Positions 10,472-19,591 of a stretch of 64,000 bases of DNA are shown piece after piece. The DNA is from Streptomyces sp. CB01373. Its GTDB lineage: Bacteria > Actinomycetota > Actinomycetes > Streptomycetales > Streptomycetaceae. Where the stretch lies: NCBI RefSeq assembly GCF_002803075.1, contig NZ_NNBK01000006.1, positions 289,442-353,441 of the forward strand. Reading direction: 5' to 3'. Below the pieces are notes generated by a model. That model saw nothing but the letters and a program-made list of their open reading frames with translations, ran no database searches and was not told the DNA's origin. Each line of letters starts with the position of its first letter. Positions within the stretch are counted from its first letter, which is position 1. Both the position numbers and the translations under genes were made by a program.

Positions 10472-11599
10472 ATGGGTCTCACGAGCAACAAGGTGCTGGT
10501 ACTGGCGATTCTCCTCGCCGTGCTGCTGTTCGCCGGCACGGTGTGGCTCTGGCCGCGTCTGGCCCGCCGTACCTGGCACGCGGTGACCGGGCGCGTCGGC
10601 ATGCTGCTGGCCACCCAGGTGGCGATCTTCGTCTGCGTCGCACTCGCCGCCAACCAGGCCTTCGGCTTCTATGCCAGCTGGGCGGACCTGTTCGGGCAGG
10701 AGAACGCGCCGGGGGTCGTCGTCGACAACTCCGCGCACGGCCGCACCGGAGGCCCCCTCCAGGTGATCGGCACCCAGCAGGTGCGGCTGGGCGACGGCGA
10801 CCGGCCCCATGTCTCCGGACAGATCCAGCAGGTCGGCATCGTGGGCCGTACGACGCACATCGCCTCGCCCGCGTTCGTCTACCTGCCGCCGGAGTACTTC
10901 CAGCCGCAGTACCGGACCCGTACCTTCCCGGCGGCCGTGGTCCTCACCGGCTACCCGGGCACCGCGCAGGCGCTGATCAGCAAGCTGCGCTACCCGCACA
11001 CCGCGCAGGAGCTGGCCAGGACCGGGCGGGCGCAGCCGATGATCCTGGTGATGCTGCGGCCCACGGTGGCGCCGCCGCGGGACACGGAGTGCGTGGACGT
11101 CCCGGGCGGTCCGCAGACCGAGACGTTCTTCGCCAAGGACCTGCCGGACGCGCTTCTCGCGCACTACCGGGTCGGAAGGAAGCCGGGCAGCTGGGGCATT
11201 GTCGGCGATTCCACGGGCGGTTACTGCGCGCTGAAACTCGCACTGCACCATCCCGAGGTGTATGCCGCGGGTGCGGGCCTGTCCCCGTACTACAGGGCGC
11301 CCATCGATCCGACCACGGGTGATCTTTTCCAGGGGGACAGGAATCTGCGGAACCGTGCCGATCTGCTGTGGAGCGTCAAGCACCTGCCGGCGCCCGACAC
11401 TTCGCTGCTCGTCACCAGCAGCAGGCTCGGCGAGGGCAACTACAGGTCGACGCTCAGGTTCATCGACGCGGTGAAGGCGACGAACAGGACGCGGATCGCG
11501 TCCATCATCCTCGACAGCGGCGGCCACAACTTCAACACCTGGCGGCGCGAGATCCCGGCGACGTTGCAGTGGATGAGCGGCCTGCTGGGCGACCGCTGA
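10472..11599 (+). CDS. Membrane-anchored alpha/beta-hydrolase, esterase D / antigen 85-like family
   Basis: The 375-aa protein has two N-terminal hydrophobic segments (residues 7-28 and 42-62) and then an extracytoplasmic alpha/beta-hydrolase. The nucleophile motif GDSTG lies at 245-249 (Ser247) and the C-terminal SGGHNF supplies His352 as the probable catalytic histidine. The layout resembles the Streptomyces esterase/mycolyltransferase-like proteins of the PF00756 family. Streptomyces do not make mycolates, so the substrate is unknown. The ATG at 10472 has AGGGAA 5 nt upstream. The frame remains open to 10295, but that stretch is basic and unlike a signal. Its divergent neighbour is a lipid-aminoacylating membrane protein, which suggests an envelope role. 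Confidence 0.8.
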   Translation: MGLTSNKVLVLAILLAVLLFAGTVWLWPRLARRTWHAVTGRVGMLLATQVAIFVCVALAANQAFGFYASWADLFGQENAPGVVVDNSAHGRTGGPLQVIGTQQVRLGDGDRPHVSGQIQQVGIVGRTTHIASPAFVYLPPEYFQPQYRTRTFPAAVVLTGYPGTAQALISKLRYPHTAQELARTGRAQPMILVMLRPTVAPPRDTECVDVPGGPQTETFFAKDLPDALLAHYRVGRKPGSWGIVGDSTGGYCALKLALHHPEVYAAGAGLSPYYRAPIDPTTGDLFQGDRNLRNRADLLWSVKHLPAPDTSLLVTSSRLGEGNYRSTLRFIDAVKATNRTRIASIILDSGGHNFNTWRREIPATLQWMSGLLGDR

Positions 11600-11723
11600 A
11601 AATGATCTTTGAAGGGGAGGAAAACGCGGCCGGAACTCCCTTCGGCGCATGAAGGTTTCGTTATGGCTGTCTTTTTGTGGGGCGGCCCGACATGATTCAG
11701 GTACGCGCGGTAAGTTTCTGGCC

Positions 11724-13214
11724 ATGTCACGTGGACGTCATCGCCATTCCCCACCCCTGCACAGGCTGTTGCCGTCTTCGGTGATCGCCGGCGTCTCCGT
11801 CGTCTGCGCCCTGGGCCCCTGGGCGTTCACGGACGCGGCGGTGCTGCGGTTGCTCGCCGGGACCGCCGCGGTGACCGCTGTTCTCGGCGCGGTCGTCATG
11901 CGCCGCTGGGACGCGCAGGCCGGACGGCAGGTAGCCGACCTCACGCGCGCGCGTGTGAGCGACGAGTGGCGATTCGAGGAACGGATCGCCGAACTCGAGA
12001 CCGACCTCGAGGAGTCACGCGAACTGCGCGGCCGCCTTGAGGAGAAGCTGCGCGCCCGGCGCACGGAACTCGCGGGGCTGCGCAACGAGCATGCGGCACT
12101 GCTGCGGCGGTACGCCACGGCGGAGACCGAGCGCGCGAGCGCGCTGGAGGGCCGCCGCCTGCTGGAGATCGAGACCGGCCCCGACGTGCTCGCGCTGCCC
12201 GCCGCACCGACGGACGCCGTGGACGCGGCCGATGTCACGGACGTCGAGGGTGCAGACGTCGACGTCGCGGACGTCGAGGGTGCGGAGACGCACGAGTCCG
12301 CGGCTCCCGCGACCGGGCCGACCGAGAAGAGACCGGAGGCCGCGGCGCCCGGCGCGTTCTCTCCGGAGGGATCCGAGCTGTACCTGCGCGCCGAGGCCGC
12401 CCTGTCGCGGTTGGGCAAGGACGGCGCCCGGGCGGCGAGGACGGACGAGGCGGCCAAGGCGGGTACCTCGGAGGAAGCTGACACGGCGTCGGAGACCGAC
12501 CCGGTGCGGGAAGCGTCCGTACCGGCGGACGGCGACGCCGACCCGGAGTCCGCGACGGACGAGACGGACGAGGCGCGCGAGCGCGCGGCGGCCACGGACG
12601 AGGCGGGGACGGAGACCGAGCCCGTCGAGACCGCCGAGCCCGCCGACCGGGAGGACTCCGCGGAGTCGACCGGGGCGACCGAGTTGGTCGAGCCCGCCGA
12701 GCCGGCCGACCGGAGTCACCTCGCCGGGGCGGCCGGGATGGCCGAGGCCGCTGAGCCGGTCGACCGGTCCATCGCGTCCTCGGCCGCGGCCGATTCGGGT
12801 GAGCAGGCCGCGCCTGCCTCCTCCGCACCCGCCCCCGCCCTACCGGCTTCCTCCGCCAAGGAGGCCGAGTCGGCCAAGCCCGCGCCTCGGCTGCCCTCCG
12901 GGCACTTCACCGTGCCGACCGCGGTGGCTGTCGTACCGGCCGCGCCCTCGCGGCGCCCGCTGGTCGAGGGCGGCTTCGACTTCTTCGGCACGAAGGCGGA
13001 CGCGTCGGCCACCGAGTCGGACACCGTACGGAACGACGGCCTCGGCGACGTGGTGGGCCAGGAGTCGCTCGCCCCGCACAAGGCGGAGGCCGAGTCCCAG
13101 TACAAGCCGGCCGACGCCGACGCGCCGGTCGCCGGCCATCAGATCATCGACCTGACGGCCCACGACGAGACGGAACAGATCACCCTTCCGGGGCTGCGCA
13201 CCGCGGCCTCCTGA
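11724..13214 (+). CDS. Membrane protein with coiled coil and long acidic low-complexity region, unknown function
   Basis: I do not recognise a domain. The 496-aa protein begins MSRGRHRHSPP and has two hydrophobic helices (about residues 20-38 and 42-60). A predicted coiled coil of about 90 residues follows (WRFEERIAELETDLEESRELRGRLEEKL). Residues 150-390 are Ala/Glu/Asp/Pro-rich with near-repeats such as DVEGADVDVADVEGA and runs of AEPADR. The end is more ordered, with VEGGFDFFGTK and a C-terminal IIDLTAHDETEQITLPGL that looks conserved and may be a short interaction motif. The GC-rich, repetitive middle suggests expansion of simple codon repeats. It is convergent with the PH-domain gene across a hairpin terminator. 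Confidence 0.7.
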   Translation: MSRGRHRHSPPLHRLLPSSVIAGVSVVCALGPWAFTDAAVLRLLAGTAAVTAVLGAVVMRRWDAQAGRQVADLTRARVSDEWRFEERIAELETDLEESRELRGRLEEKLRARRTELAGLRNEHAALLRRYATAETERASALEGRRLLEIETGPDVLALPAAPTDAVDAADVTDVEGADVDVADVEGAETHESAAPATGPTEKRPEAAAPGAFSPEGSELYLRAEAALSRLGKDGARAARTDEAAKAGTSEEADTASETDPVREASVPADGDADPESATDETDEARERAAATDEAGTETEPVETAEPADREDSAESTGATELVEPAEPADRSHLAGAAGMAEAAEPVDRSIASSAAADSGEQAAPASSAPAPALPASSAKEAESAKPAPRLPSGHFTVPTAVAVVPAAPSRRPLVEGGFDFFGTKADASATESDTVRNDGLGDVVGQESLAPHKAEAESQYKPADADAPVAGHQIIDLTAHDETEQITLPGLRTAAS

Positions 13215-13226
13215 CGCCGGTCCTCC

Positions 13227-13254
13227 GCGACGCCGGGCACCCGCCCGGCGTCGC
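13227..13254. terminator. Bidirectional hairpin between convergent genes
   Basis: A 12-bp perfect stem GCGACGCCGGGC with a 4-nt loop lies 13 nt after the stop at 13214 and 18 nt before the end of the minus-strand gene at 13273. It can serve both strands. Confidence 0.75.
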
Positions 13255-13272
13255 ACCCGGGTCGCCCACCGG

Positions 13273-14712
13273 TCAGGTCATCCACCGGTCCGGCCGCGCG
13301 CTCCGGCGGCCTGTGCGCGACCTCTCCGCCTGGGCCCGCAACAGCCGGTCCGCCTCCCGCGCGTCCCGCAGCCGGGCCGTCACGGTCCGGCCGGCCCCGT
13401 TGTCCACGTGCACGCCGGCGAGGCCCCACACGCGCTGCCAGGGCCCCTGTCGCAGCCGTACGCTCTGTACCTTCGCGTGCGGCACCAGTGCGAGCCGGCG
13501 CCGCAGCAGCCCGTGCCGCGCGGCGAACACCGCGTCGGTGACGGTGATCCCGTGGCCGCGCCACCACACCGGCGCGCACCACCGGGCGCGCCGCGGCGGC
13601 CGGAGCAGGCCGGAGGCCTGAGGCACCGTCACCCCGGGCAGGACCCGGGCGATCACCGACTCGGCGACCTCCCGCGGAGCGACCGGCAGCAGCAAGGTGT
13701 TCGACGACCCGGCGACGTCCAGCTCGACCCGCACCCAGCCGCGCCACCGCCACAGCAGCGGCTCCACGATCCGTACGGTCTGTACCCGCCCAGGCGGCAC
13801 CGTCTCGTGCGTGCGGTCCAGCAGCCCGCGGTCGATCCGCAGCCCGTCGGGCGATTCGCCTACCACCCAGTCGTACTCGGCGGCGAAGCGTCCCGCGCTG
13901 TTCGCCACGGCGCTGCCGAGCAGCGGCAGGACGGAGGCGAGCACTGTCCACAGGCTGTGGGTGGCCAGCCACAGCAGCGGCGGTACGACGGCGGCGGCGA
14001 CCAGCGACACCCAGGTCGCGCCGGTCAGCAGCAGCGAGACGGCGATCAGGCGCCCGGGTACACGGACCAGTTCCCGCGCGGGTGCCTCACCGACCTCGTG
14101 CGCCGTCTCCGGCGCGAACCCGGCCGCGCGCGCGAGCAGTTCGGCGCGCAGCGCCCGCGCCTCCTCCTCGCCGAGGAAGGCGAGTTCGTCCTTCTTGTCC
14201 GTCCCCACGACGTCGAGTTTCAGCTTGGCCACGCCCGCGACCCGGGCGAGCAGCGGCCGGGTGACGTCGACGGCCTGGATCCGCTCCAGCCGGATGTGCG
14301 CGGTGCGGCGGAAGAACAGCCCGGTGCGGATGCGCAGTTCGGTGTCGGTCACCGCGAAGTGCGTGAACCACCAGGACAGGAAGCCGTAGAGGGCGGCCAG
14401 GGGTATGACGAGCGCGAGTCCGGTCACCAGCGTGGTCGTCGTCAGCCGCGTCAGGTGCCGCTGCGCCTGGTCGGGGTCGTGCACGGCCCAGCCCGTGAGC
14501 ACGGCGACCGGAGCCCACGCCCGTCTCAGGGGTGTGACGGGATGCAGCCGCCGCTCGGTCACGGGCAGCCCGCCGGGTACGGCCGCGTCGTTCACGGCCG
14601 GTTCGGATATGCCGCCGTCGCTCACGGCCTCTTCGGACGCGGCCTGTCCGGGAACGGCTTTCCCGCGTATGACCTCTCCGCGTACGGCCTCGTCGCCCCC
14701 CGCCGCCGTCAC
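13273..14712 (-). CDS. PH domain-containing membrane protein (YdbT-like, DUF304 / bPH2)
   Basis: The 479-aa protein has paired transmembrane helices near residues 87-110 and 215-260. Three bacterial PH (DUF304) repeats follow the pattern of Bacillus YdbT. Each repeat shows a block such as FAVTDTELRIRTGLFFRRTAHIRLERIQAVDV, VPPGRVQTVRIVEPLLWRW or LRRRLALVPHAKVQSVRL. The GTG start at 14712 overlaps the stop of the upstream PH gene as GTGA. The first 40 residues are a degenerate repeat of Val/Ala/Gly/Glu units (AVRGEVIRGKAVPGQAASEEAV). In Bacillus, YdbS and YdbT form a membrane pair linked to resistance to other bacteria's antimicrobials. The equivalent role here is inference. Confidence 0.85.
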   Translation of the reverse strand: MTAAGGDEAVRGEVIRGKAVPGQAASEEAVSDGGISEPAVNDAAVPGGLPVTERRLHPVTPLRRAWAPVAVLTGWAVHDPDQAQRHLTRLTTTTLVTGLALVIPLAALYGFLSWWFTHFAVTDTELRIRTGLFFRRTAHIRLERIQAVDVTRPLLARVAGVAKLKLDVVGTDKKDELAFLGEEEARALRAELLARAAGFAPETAHEVGEAPARELVRVPGRLIAVSLLLTGATWVSLVAAAVVPPLLWLATHSLWTVLASVLPLLGSAVANSAGRFAAEYDWVVGESPDGLRIDRGLLDRTHETVPPGRVQTVRIVEPLLWRWRGWVRVELDVAGSSNTLLLPVAPREVAESVIARVLPGVTVPQASGLLRPPRRARWCAPVWWRGHGITVTDAVFAARHGLLRRRLALVPHAKVQSVRLRQGPWQRVWGLAGVHVDNGAGRTVTARLRDAREADRLLRAQAERSRTGRRSARPDRWMT

Positions 14713-15215
14713 AGCCCCGCCGATCGTGCCTCGCCGAGTTCGGTGAGCCGGTCGCGCAGCCGTTCCGCCTCGGCCGGGTCGAGGCCGGGGATGATCGCGT
14801 CGGTCGCGGCGGCGGCCGTGTGCAGCTGCACGGTGGCCAGCCCGAAGTGCCGCTCCACGGGCCCGGAGGTGACCTCGACGAGCTGCATCCGCCCGTAGGG
14901 CACCACGGTCTCCTCGCGCCACAGCACGCCTCGGCTGATCAGCAGGTCGTCGGCGCGCTCGGCGTACCGCCAGGAGCGCCAGTTGCGGCCGAGCAGCACC
15001 CAGCCCCATGCCATCAGGGCCAGCGGCAGCAGGGCGAACGCCGACCAGGCGAGGCCGGCCAGCAGGCCCGGCAGCAGCCCCGCCGCCAGGGCGAACAGGC
15101 CCAGCCACACCACCAGCAACAGCCGGCGCATCCGCAGCAGGCCGCGCGGCAGCGCCCGCCACACCGGTTCGTCCCCGGCCGCCGCCCGCTCGTCCTCCCG
15201 GCTCCCCGTTTCCAT
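14709..15215 (-). CDS. PH domain-containing membrane protein (YdbS-like, DUF304 / bPH2)
   Basis: This 168-aa protein has two adjacent transmembrane helices (about residues 30-72) followed by one DUF304 PH domain with [40 protein letters not shown], the classic core of this family. The stop overlaps the start of the larger three-repeat partner, so the two are cotranslated and probably form a complex. The ATG at 15215 has no Shine-Dalgarno; TACGCT lies 6 nt upstream (plus strand 15222-15227), so a leaderless mRNA is predicted. It diverges from nuoD2 across only 31 bp. Confidence 0.87.
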   Translation of the reverse strand: METGSREDERAAAGDEPVWRALPRGLLRMRRLLLVVWLGLFALAAGLLPGLLAGLAWSAFALLPLALMAWGWVLLGRNWRSWRYAERADDLLISRGVLWREETVVPYGRMQLVEVTSGPVERHFGLATVQLHTAAAATDAIIPGLDPAEAERLRDRLTELGEARSAGL

Positions 15216-15246
15216 GGGGCAAGCGTACGTACGAGAGACTGTGTCC
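15216..15246. promoter_or_regulatory. Back-to-back leaderless promoters for the PH-domain genes and nuoD2
   Basis: Only 31 bp separate the two divergent start codons. On the minus strand TACGCT lies 6 nt before the ATG at 15215. On the plus strand GAGACT (15235-15240) lies 6 nt before the ATG at 15247. The -35 of each promoter would fall inside the other gene's first codons, so the two promoters probably cannot fire at the same time. Confidence 0.5.
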
Positions 15247-16398
15247 ATGACTCCTACGACGGAGACCACGGTCGGGATCGGCGGCGCCGCGGAGAGCACC
15301 GACATGGTGCTGAACATCGGGCCGCAACACCCCTCCACGCACGGCGTGCTGCGGCTGAAGCTGGTGCTGGACGGCGAGCGCATCAAACGCGCGGAGCCGG
15401 TGATCGGTTATATGCACCGCGGCGCGGAGAAGCTGTTCGAGGCAAGGGACTACCGCCAGATCATCATGCTGGCCAACCGCCACGACTGGCTGTCGGCCTT
15501 CTCCAACGAGCTGGGCGTGGTCCTCGCCGTGGAGCGGATGCTCGGCATGGAGGTGCCCGCGCGCGCGGTCTGGACGCGCACCCTGCTCGCCGAGCTGAAC
15601 CGGGTGCTCAACCACCTGATGTTCCTCGGCTCCTACCCGCTGGAGCTGGGCGGCATCACCCCGGTCTTCTACGCGTTCCGGGAGCGCGAGGTCCTCCAGA
15701 ACGTCATGGAGGAGGTCTCCGGCGGCCGGATGCACTACATGTTCAACCGGGTCGGCGGCCTGAAGGAGGACCTGCCGGCCGGCTGGACCACGCGCGCGCG
15801 TGCCGCGGTGGCCGCCGTGCGCTCGCGCATGGACGTCTTCGACGACCTGGTGCTCGGCAACGAGATCTTCCGCGGACGCACCCGGGGCGTGGGCGTCCTG
15901 ACGCCGCGGGCCGTGCACGCCTACGGCGTGAGCGGTCCGATCGCGCGCGGGTCGGGCGTCGACTTCGACCTGCGCCGTGACGAGCCGTACCTGGCGTACG
16001 GAGAGCTCCAGGACACCCTGAAGGTGGTCACCCGGCAGGAGGGCGACTGCCTGGCCCGCTTCGAGTGCCTGCTGGAGCAGACCCACAACGCGCTGGACCT
16101 CGCCGACGCCTGTCTGGACCGGATGGCCGAGCTGCCGCCCGGCCCGATCAACCAGCGGCTGCCCAAGGTCCTCAAGGCGCCCGAGGGGCACACGTACGCG
16201 TGGACCGAGAACCCGCTCGGCATCAACGGCTACTACCTGGTCAGCAAGGGTGAGAAGACGCCGTACCGGCTGAAGCTGCGTTCGGCGTCGTACAACAACA
16301 TCCAGGCGCTCACCGAGCTGCTGCCGGGCACGCTGGTGGCGGACATGGTGGCCATCCTGGGGTCAATGTTCTTCGTGGTCGGGGACATCGACAAATAG
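15247..16398 (+). CDS. nuoD2: Stand-alone NADH-quinone oxidoreductase subunit D paralogue (NuoD2)
   Basis: The 383-aa protein matches the 49-kDa/NuoD subunit of complex I, which forms part of the quinone pocket with NuoB. Visible blocks are [17 protein letters not shown] (residues 23-39), [37 protein letters not shown] and the C-terminal [20 protein letters not shown]. It is shorter than usual NuoD (about 430-440 aa) and no other nuo gene is nearby. Aligning by eye, the conserved quinone-contacting Tyr (RLDYVS in animals) is Trp81 here (RHDWLS). The position that is Thr in the canonical Streptomyces NuoD I remember (HTG) is Arg58 here (HRG). It overlaps a MidA-type methyltransferase tail to tail by 36 bp. 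The partner complex is unknown. Confidence 0.88.
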   Translation: MTPTTETTVGIGGAAESTDMVLNIGPQHPSTHGVLRLKLVLDGERIKRAEPVIGYMHRGAEKLFEARDYRQIIMLANRHDWLSAFSNELGVVLAVERMLGMEVPARAVWTRTLLAELNRVLNHLMFLGSYPLELGGITPVFYAFREREVLQNVMEEVSGGRMHYMFNRVGGLKEDLPAGWTTRARAAVAAVRSRMDVFDDLVLGNEIFRGRTRGVGVLTPRAVHAYGVSGPIARGSGVDFDLRRDEPYLAYGELQDTLKVVTRQEGDCLARFECLLEQTHNALDLADACLDRMAELPPGPINQRLPKVLKAPEGHTYAWTENPLGINGYYLVSKGEKTPYRLKLRSASYNNIQALTELLPGTLVADMVAILGSMFFVVGDIDK

Positions 16399-17484
16399 GG
16401 CCGCCGCGTCCGCCTCCGCGAGGCCGGCCGGGTGCGCCAGCCAGCCGAAGTCGCCGAGCCCGCCCGGCGCGGTGAGTTCGGCGGCCTCCCCGGCGCGCGC
16501 GAGGGAGCGTACGTACTCCGAGGGGCGCGTGGAGGCGAGGCTGAGCGGGGGGCGTGCGCCGGTGACTCCCAGGGCGTGCAGGGCCTCGCGCTGTGTCAGC
16601 AGCCGGGCGCCCTCAGGCGCGCTCGCGGCGCAGGCGTCCAGGGCCACGTGCGCCGTGATGTCGCACGACCCGTCCGGCACCGGTGCCGTCTCCCGGCCCT
16701 CCCGGAAGCCCGTGAGCGTTCCGAAGGGCGGTCGCGCCCCGGCCGTGTGCGCGTAGTCGACGGCGACCGCGAGGCCCCGTTCGACCCGCGAGACCGCGGC
16801 GGCCCAGGCGGTGTCGCGGGGCAGCCCGATCTCCGCGCGCAGGCCCTGCTCGGCGGCCAGCGGCCACCACCGGTCCAGCCACCGCGCCCGCGCTCCCGTC
16901 ACCGGCTCCCCGAGCCGCTCGGCGCCGTCCCGCCGTACGAGGACCTGCCGGGGCACGCCCGCGGAGTCCACTTCCACGACCTCCACCGGCACGTTGTCCA
17001 GCCACTCGTTGGCGAACAGCAGCCCGGTGATGCCCCGCGGTGGCTGCTCCGACCACGCGATCCGGTCGTCCAGGCCCTCCGGCCGGGCGGCGATCTCGAC
17101 CGCGTGCACGCGCGTGCGTGCCGCCACGTCCGCGGGCAGCGCGGCGAGCACGCCCGCCGCCAGCTCGCCCCGCCCGGCCGCCATGTCGACGAAGTCGAGC
17201 GCCGCCGGGCGGCCCAGCGCCCGGTCGACCCCGCACAGCAGCCGCGCCACGGCCGCCGCGAACAGCGGCGAGGCGTGCACGGACGTACGGAAGTGACCGG
17301 CCGGGCCCTCGGGCCGCCGGTAGAAGCCGTCCGGCCCGTACAGGGCCTCCTCGGCCGCTGACCGCCAGCCGCGCCACTCCTCGGCCCGGCCGCCCGCCGC
17401 GCTCCGCGCCGTGGTGCGCGCGGGGGTGCGCTCGGGGCCGTTTGCCGTGGTGCGCTCGGTGCTGTCCGCCGGGTCTTCCGTCAC
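16363..17484 (-). CDS. SAM-dependent methyltransferase of the MidA/NDUFAF7 (DUF185) family
   Basis: The 373-aa protein has the DUF185/COG1565 layout. The N-terminal substrate motif is [31 protein letters not shown]. The SAM site is [17 protein letters not shown], followed by the family signature [18 protein letters not shown] and [19 protein letters not shown] and the late [13 protein letters not shown]. The human member NDUFAF7 symmetrically dimethylates an arginine in NDUFS2, the NuoD equivalent. Here the gene overlaps nuoD2 tail to tail, so NuoD2 is a natural candidate substrate. The GTG start at 17484 has TAGTCT 6 nt upstream (plus 17491-17496), consistent with a leaderless mRNA. The first 35 residues are Thr/Arg-rich and probably disordered. 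Confidence 0.85.
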   Translation of the reverse strand: MTEDPADSTERTTANGPERTPARTTARSAAGGRAEEWRGWRSAAEEALYGPDGFYRRPEGPAGHFRTSVHASPLFAAAVARLLCGVDRALGRPAALDFVDMAAGRGELAAGVLAALPADVAARTRVHAVEIAARPEGLDDRIAWSEQPPRGITGLLFANEWLDNVPVEVVEVDSAGVPRQVLVRRDGAERLGEPVTGARARWLDRWWPLAAEQGLRAEIGLPRDTAWAAAVSRVERGLAVAVDYAHTAGARPPFGTLTGFREGRETAPVPDGSCDITAHVALDACAASAPEGARLLTQREALHALGVTGARPPLSLASTRPSEYVRSLARAGEAAELTAPGGLGDFGWLAHPAGLAEADAAALFVDVPDHEEH

Positions 17485-17622
17485 CCCGACAGACTAGGGT
17501 CCGCCCGGTGGGGCGAGGCGCACAAATGATCACTGCCTCCACCTTGGGGAGTACGAGAGCCCCGTGCGGATCGGCCCTCCGGTTGACCCCGGCACCTGTG
17601 CCGCTTCCCTACTCTGGGTTAC

Positions 17623-18828
17623 GTGCAGCGCCTCTATGACTTCATCCGCAGGCACCCGATGTGGGTGGACGGCTCCTGGGCCCTCATCCTCCTCGGGCTT
17701 TCCGGCGTGAGCGTGTCGAATCTCAACGGGGCGCCCGGCCACCACGGTTCGGTCCACGCGGGCCTCGCCCTGTCCTTCGTGCTGTGCGTGGTCGTCGCAC
17801 TGCGCCGCCGGATGCCGGAGAAGATGCTGGTGCTGGCGGGCGCGGCGGGTGCGGCGCAGCTGGTCCTGGACGCCGAGACGATGGTCGCCGACTTCGCCAT
17901 GCTGGTGATCATCTACACGGTCGCCGCGATCGGCGCCCGCTGGGCCAGCCGGTTCGCCCTGGCCGGCGGGCTGTGCGCGGCGACCCTCGCGCAGATCCGC
18001 TGGCCGCAGCACGACGCGAGCGCCCTGGGCAATGTCGCGATAACCGTCTTCCAGACGGTGCCGTTCGCCCTCGCCTGGGTGCTCGGCGATTCGGTGCGCA
18101 CCCGCCGCGCCTACTTCGCGCAGCTGGAGGAGCGCGCCGCCCGTCTGGAGAAGGAACGCGAGGCACAGGCCAAGGTCGCGGTCGCCGCGGAACGCGCCCG
18201 GATAGCGCGCGAGCTGCACGACGTGGTCGCGCACAACGTGTCGGTGATGGTGGTGCAGGCCGACGGCGCCGCCTACGTCCTGGACGCCGCGCCCGACCAG
18301 GCCAAGAAGGCCCTGGAGACGATCTCCTCCACCGGCCGCCAGGCCCTCGCCGAGATGCGCCGCCTGCTGGGCGTGCTGCGCACCGGCGAGCACCAGGAGG
18401 GCGGCGAGTACGTGCCGCAGCCCGACGTCGGCCAGATCGAGGACCTCGTCGAGCAGTGCCGGGGTTCCGGGCTCCCCGTCGACTTCAGGATCGAGGGCAC
18501 CCCGCGTCCGCTGCCCAGCGGGGTCGAGCTCACCGCGTACCGCATCGTGCAGGAGGCCCTCACCAACACCCGCAAGCACGGCGGGCCGAACGCGGGCGCG
18601 AGCGTGCGCCTGGTCTACTTCGACGACGGGCTCGGACTGCTCGTCGAGGACGACGGCAAGGGCGCGCCGCACGAGCTGTACGAGGAGGGCGGCGCCGACG
18701 GGCGTGGGCACGGCCTGATCGGCATGCGCGAACGCATCGGCATGGTGGGCGGCACCCTGGACGCGGGTCCGCGCCCCGGCGGCGGCTTCCGCATCAGCGC
18801 CCTGCTGCCGCTCAAACCGGTGCACTGA
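17623..18828 (+). CDS. Two-component sensor histidine kinase, NarL/DesK type (HisKA_3)
   Basis: The 401-aa kinase has about five transmembrane helices in residues 15-155, a short coiled linker (EERAARLEKEREAQ), and the HisKA_3 motif RIARELHDVVAHNVSVMV with His199 as the phosphoacceptor. An HATPase domain ends GRGHGLIGMRERIGMVGG. There is no sizeable extracytoplasmic domain, so it probably senses within the membrane. The GTG at 17623 lacks a Shine-Dalgarno; TACTCT at 17610-17615 lies 7 nt upstream, so a leaderless mRNA is predicted. The cognate regulator follows 59 nt downstream. Confidence 0.92.
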   Translation: MQRLYDFIRRHPMWVDGSWALILLGLSGVSVSNLNGAPGHHGSVHAGLALSFVLCVVVALRRRMPEKMLVLAGAAGAAQLVLDAETMVADFAMLVIIYTVAAIGARWASRFALAGGLCAATLAQIRWPQHDASALGNVAITVFQTVPFALAWVLGDSVRTRRAYFAQLEERAARLEKEREAQAKVAVAAERARIARELHDVVAHNVSVMVVQADGAAYVLDAAPDQAKKALETISSTGRQALAEMRRLLGVLRTGEHQEGGEYVPQPDVGQIEDLVEQCRGSGLPVDFRIEGTPRPLPSGVELTAYRIVQEALTNTRKHGGPNAGASVRLVYFDDGLGLLVEDDGKGAPHELYEEGGADGRGHGLIGMRERIGMVGGTLDAGPRPGGGFRISALLPLKPVH

Positions 18829-18887
18829 CACCGGCGCACACCGCACCCGCGCGAACCACCGATGACGAACGGAAGAGGACCCACCCG

Positions 18888-19559
18888 ATGACGATCCGCG
18901 TGATGCTCGTCGACGACCAGGTGCTGCTGCGCACGGGATTCCGGATGGTGCTCGCCGCCCAGCCGGACATGGAGGTCGTCGCGGAGGCGGGCGACGGCGT
19001 CGAGGCCCTCCAGGTGCTGCGCTCCACCGCCGTCGACGTGGTGCTGATGGACGTGCGCATGCCGAAGCTGGACGGTGTGGAGGCCACCCGCCGCATCTGT
19101 TCCGAGCCGGACCCGCCGAAGGTGCTCATCCTGACCACCTTCGACCTCGACGAGTACGCCTTCTCCGGGCTGAAGGCCGGCGCCTCCGGGTTCATGCTCA
19201 AGGACGTGCCGCCCGGCGACCTGCTCGCCGCGATCCGCTCCGTGCACAGCGGGGACGCCGTCGTCGCGCCCTCCACCACCCGGCGGCTGCTCGACCGGTT
19301 CGCCCCGATGCTGCCCATGGCCGGCAAGGAGCCCCAGCACAAGGAGCTCCAGCGGCTCACCGAGCGCGAGCGCGAGGTCATGGTCCTGGTCGCGCAGGGC
19401 CTGTCGAACGGCGAGATCGCCGCCCGGCTGGTGCTGTCCGAGGCGACGGTGAAGACCCATGTGGGCCGCATCCTGACCAAGCTGGGCCTGCGGGACCGGG
19501 TGCAGGTGGTGGTCCTCGCCTACGAGACGGGACTCGTCCGGGCCGGCGGACACGGCTGA
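18888..19559 (+). CDS. Response regulator, NarL/LuxR family
   Basis: The 223-aa protein has a receiver domain with acidic residues Asp9/Asp10, phospho-acceptor Asp55 (VVLMDVRMP) and the conserved Lys in GFMLKDVPP. It ends in a LuxR-type helix-turn-helix, LTEREREVMVLVAQGLSNGEIAARLVLSEATVKTHVGRILTKL. The ATG at 18888 has GGAAGAGG about 9 nt upstream. It is the partner of the upstream kinase and is very likely cotranscribed with it. The regulon is not apparent from the neighbourhood. Confidence 0.94.
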   Translation: MTIRVMLVDDQVLLRTGFRMVLAAQPDMEVVAEAGDGVEALQVLRSTAVDVVLMDVRMPKLDGVEATRRICSEPDPPKVLILTTFDLDEYAFSGLKAGASGFMLKDVPPGDLLAAIRSVHSGDAVVAPSTTRRLLDRFAPMLPMAGKEPQHKELQRLTEREREVMVLVAQGLSNGEIAARLVLSEATVKTHVGRILTKLGLRDRVQVVVLAYETGLVRAGGHG

Positions 19560-19591
19560 AGGCAGTACGCGGCCATCGGTAGGGTCTGCGC

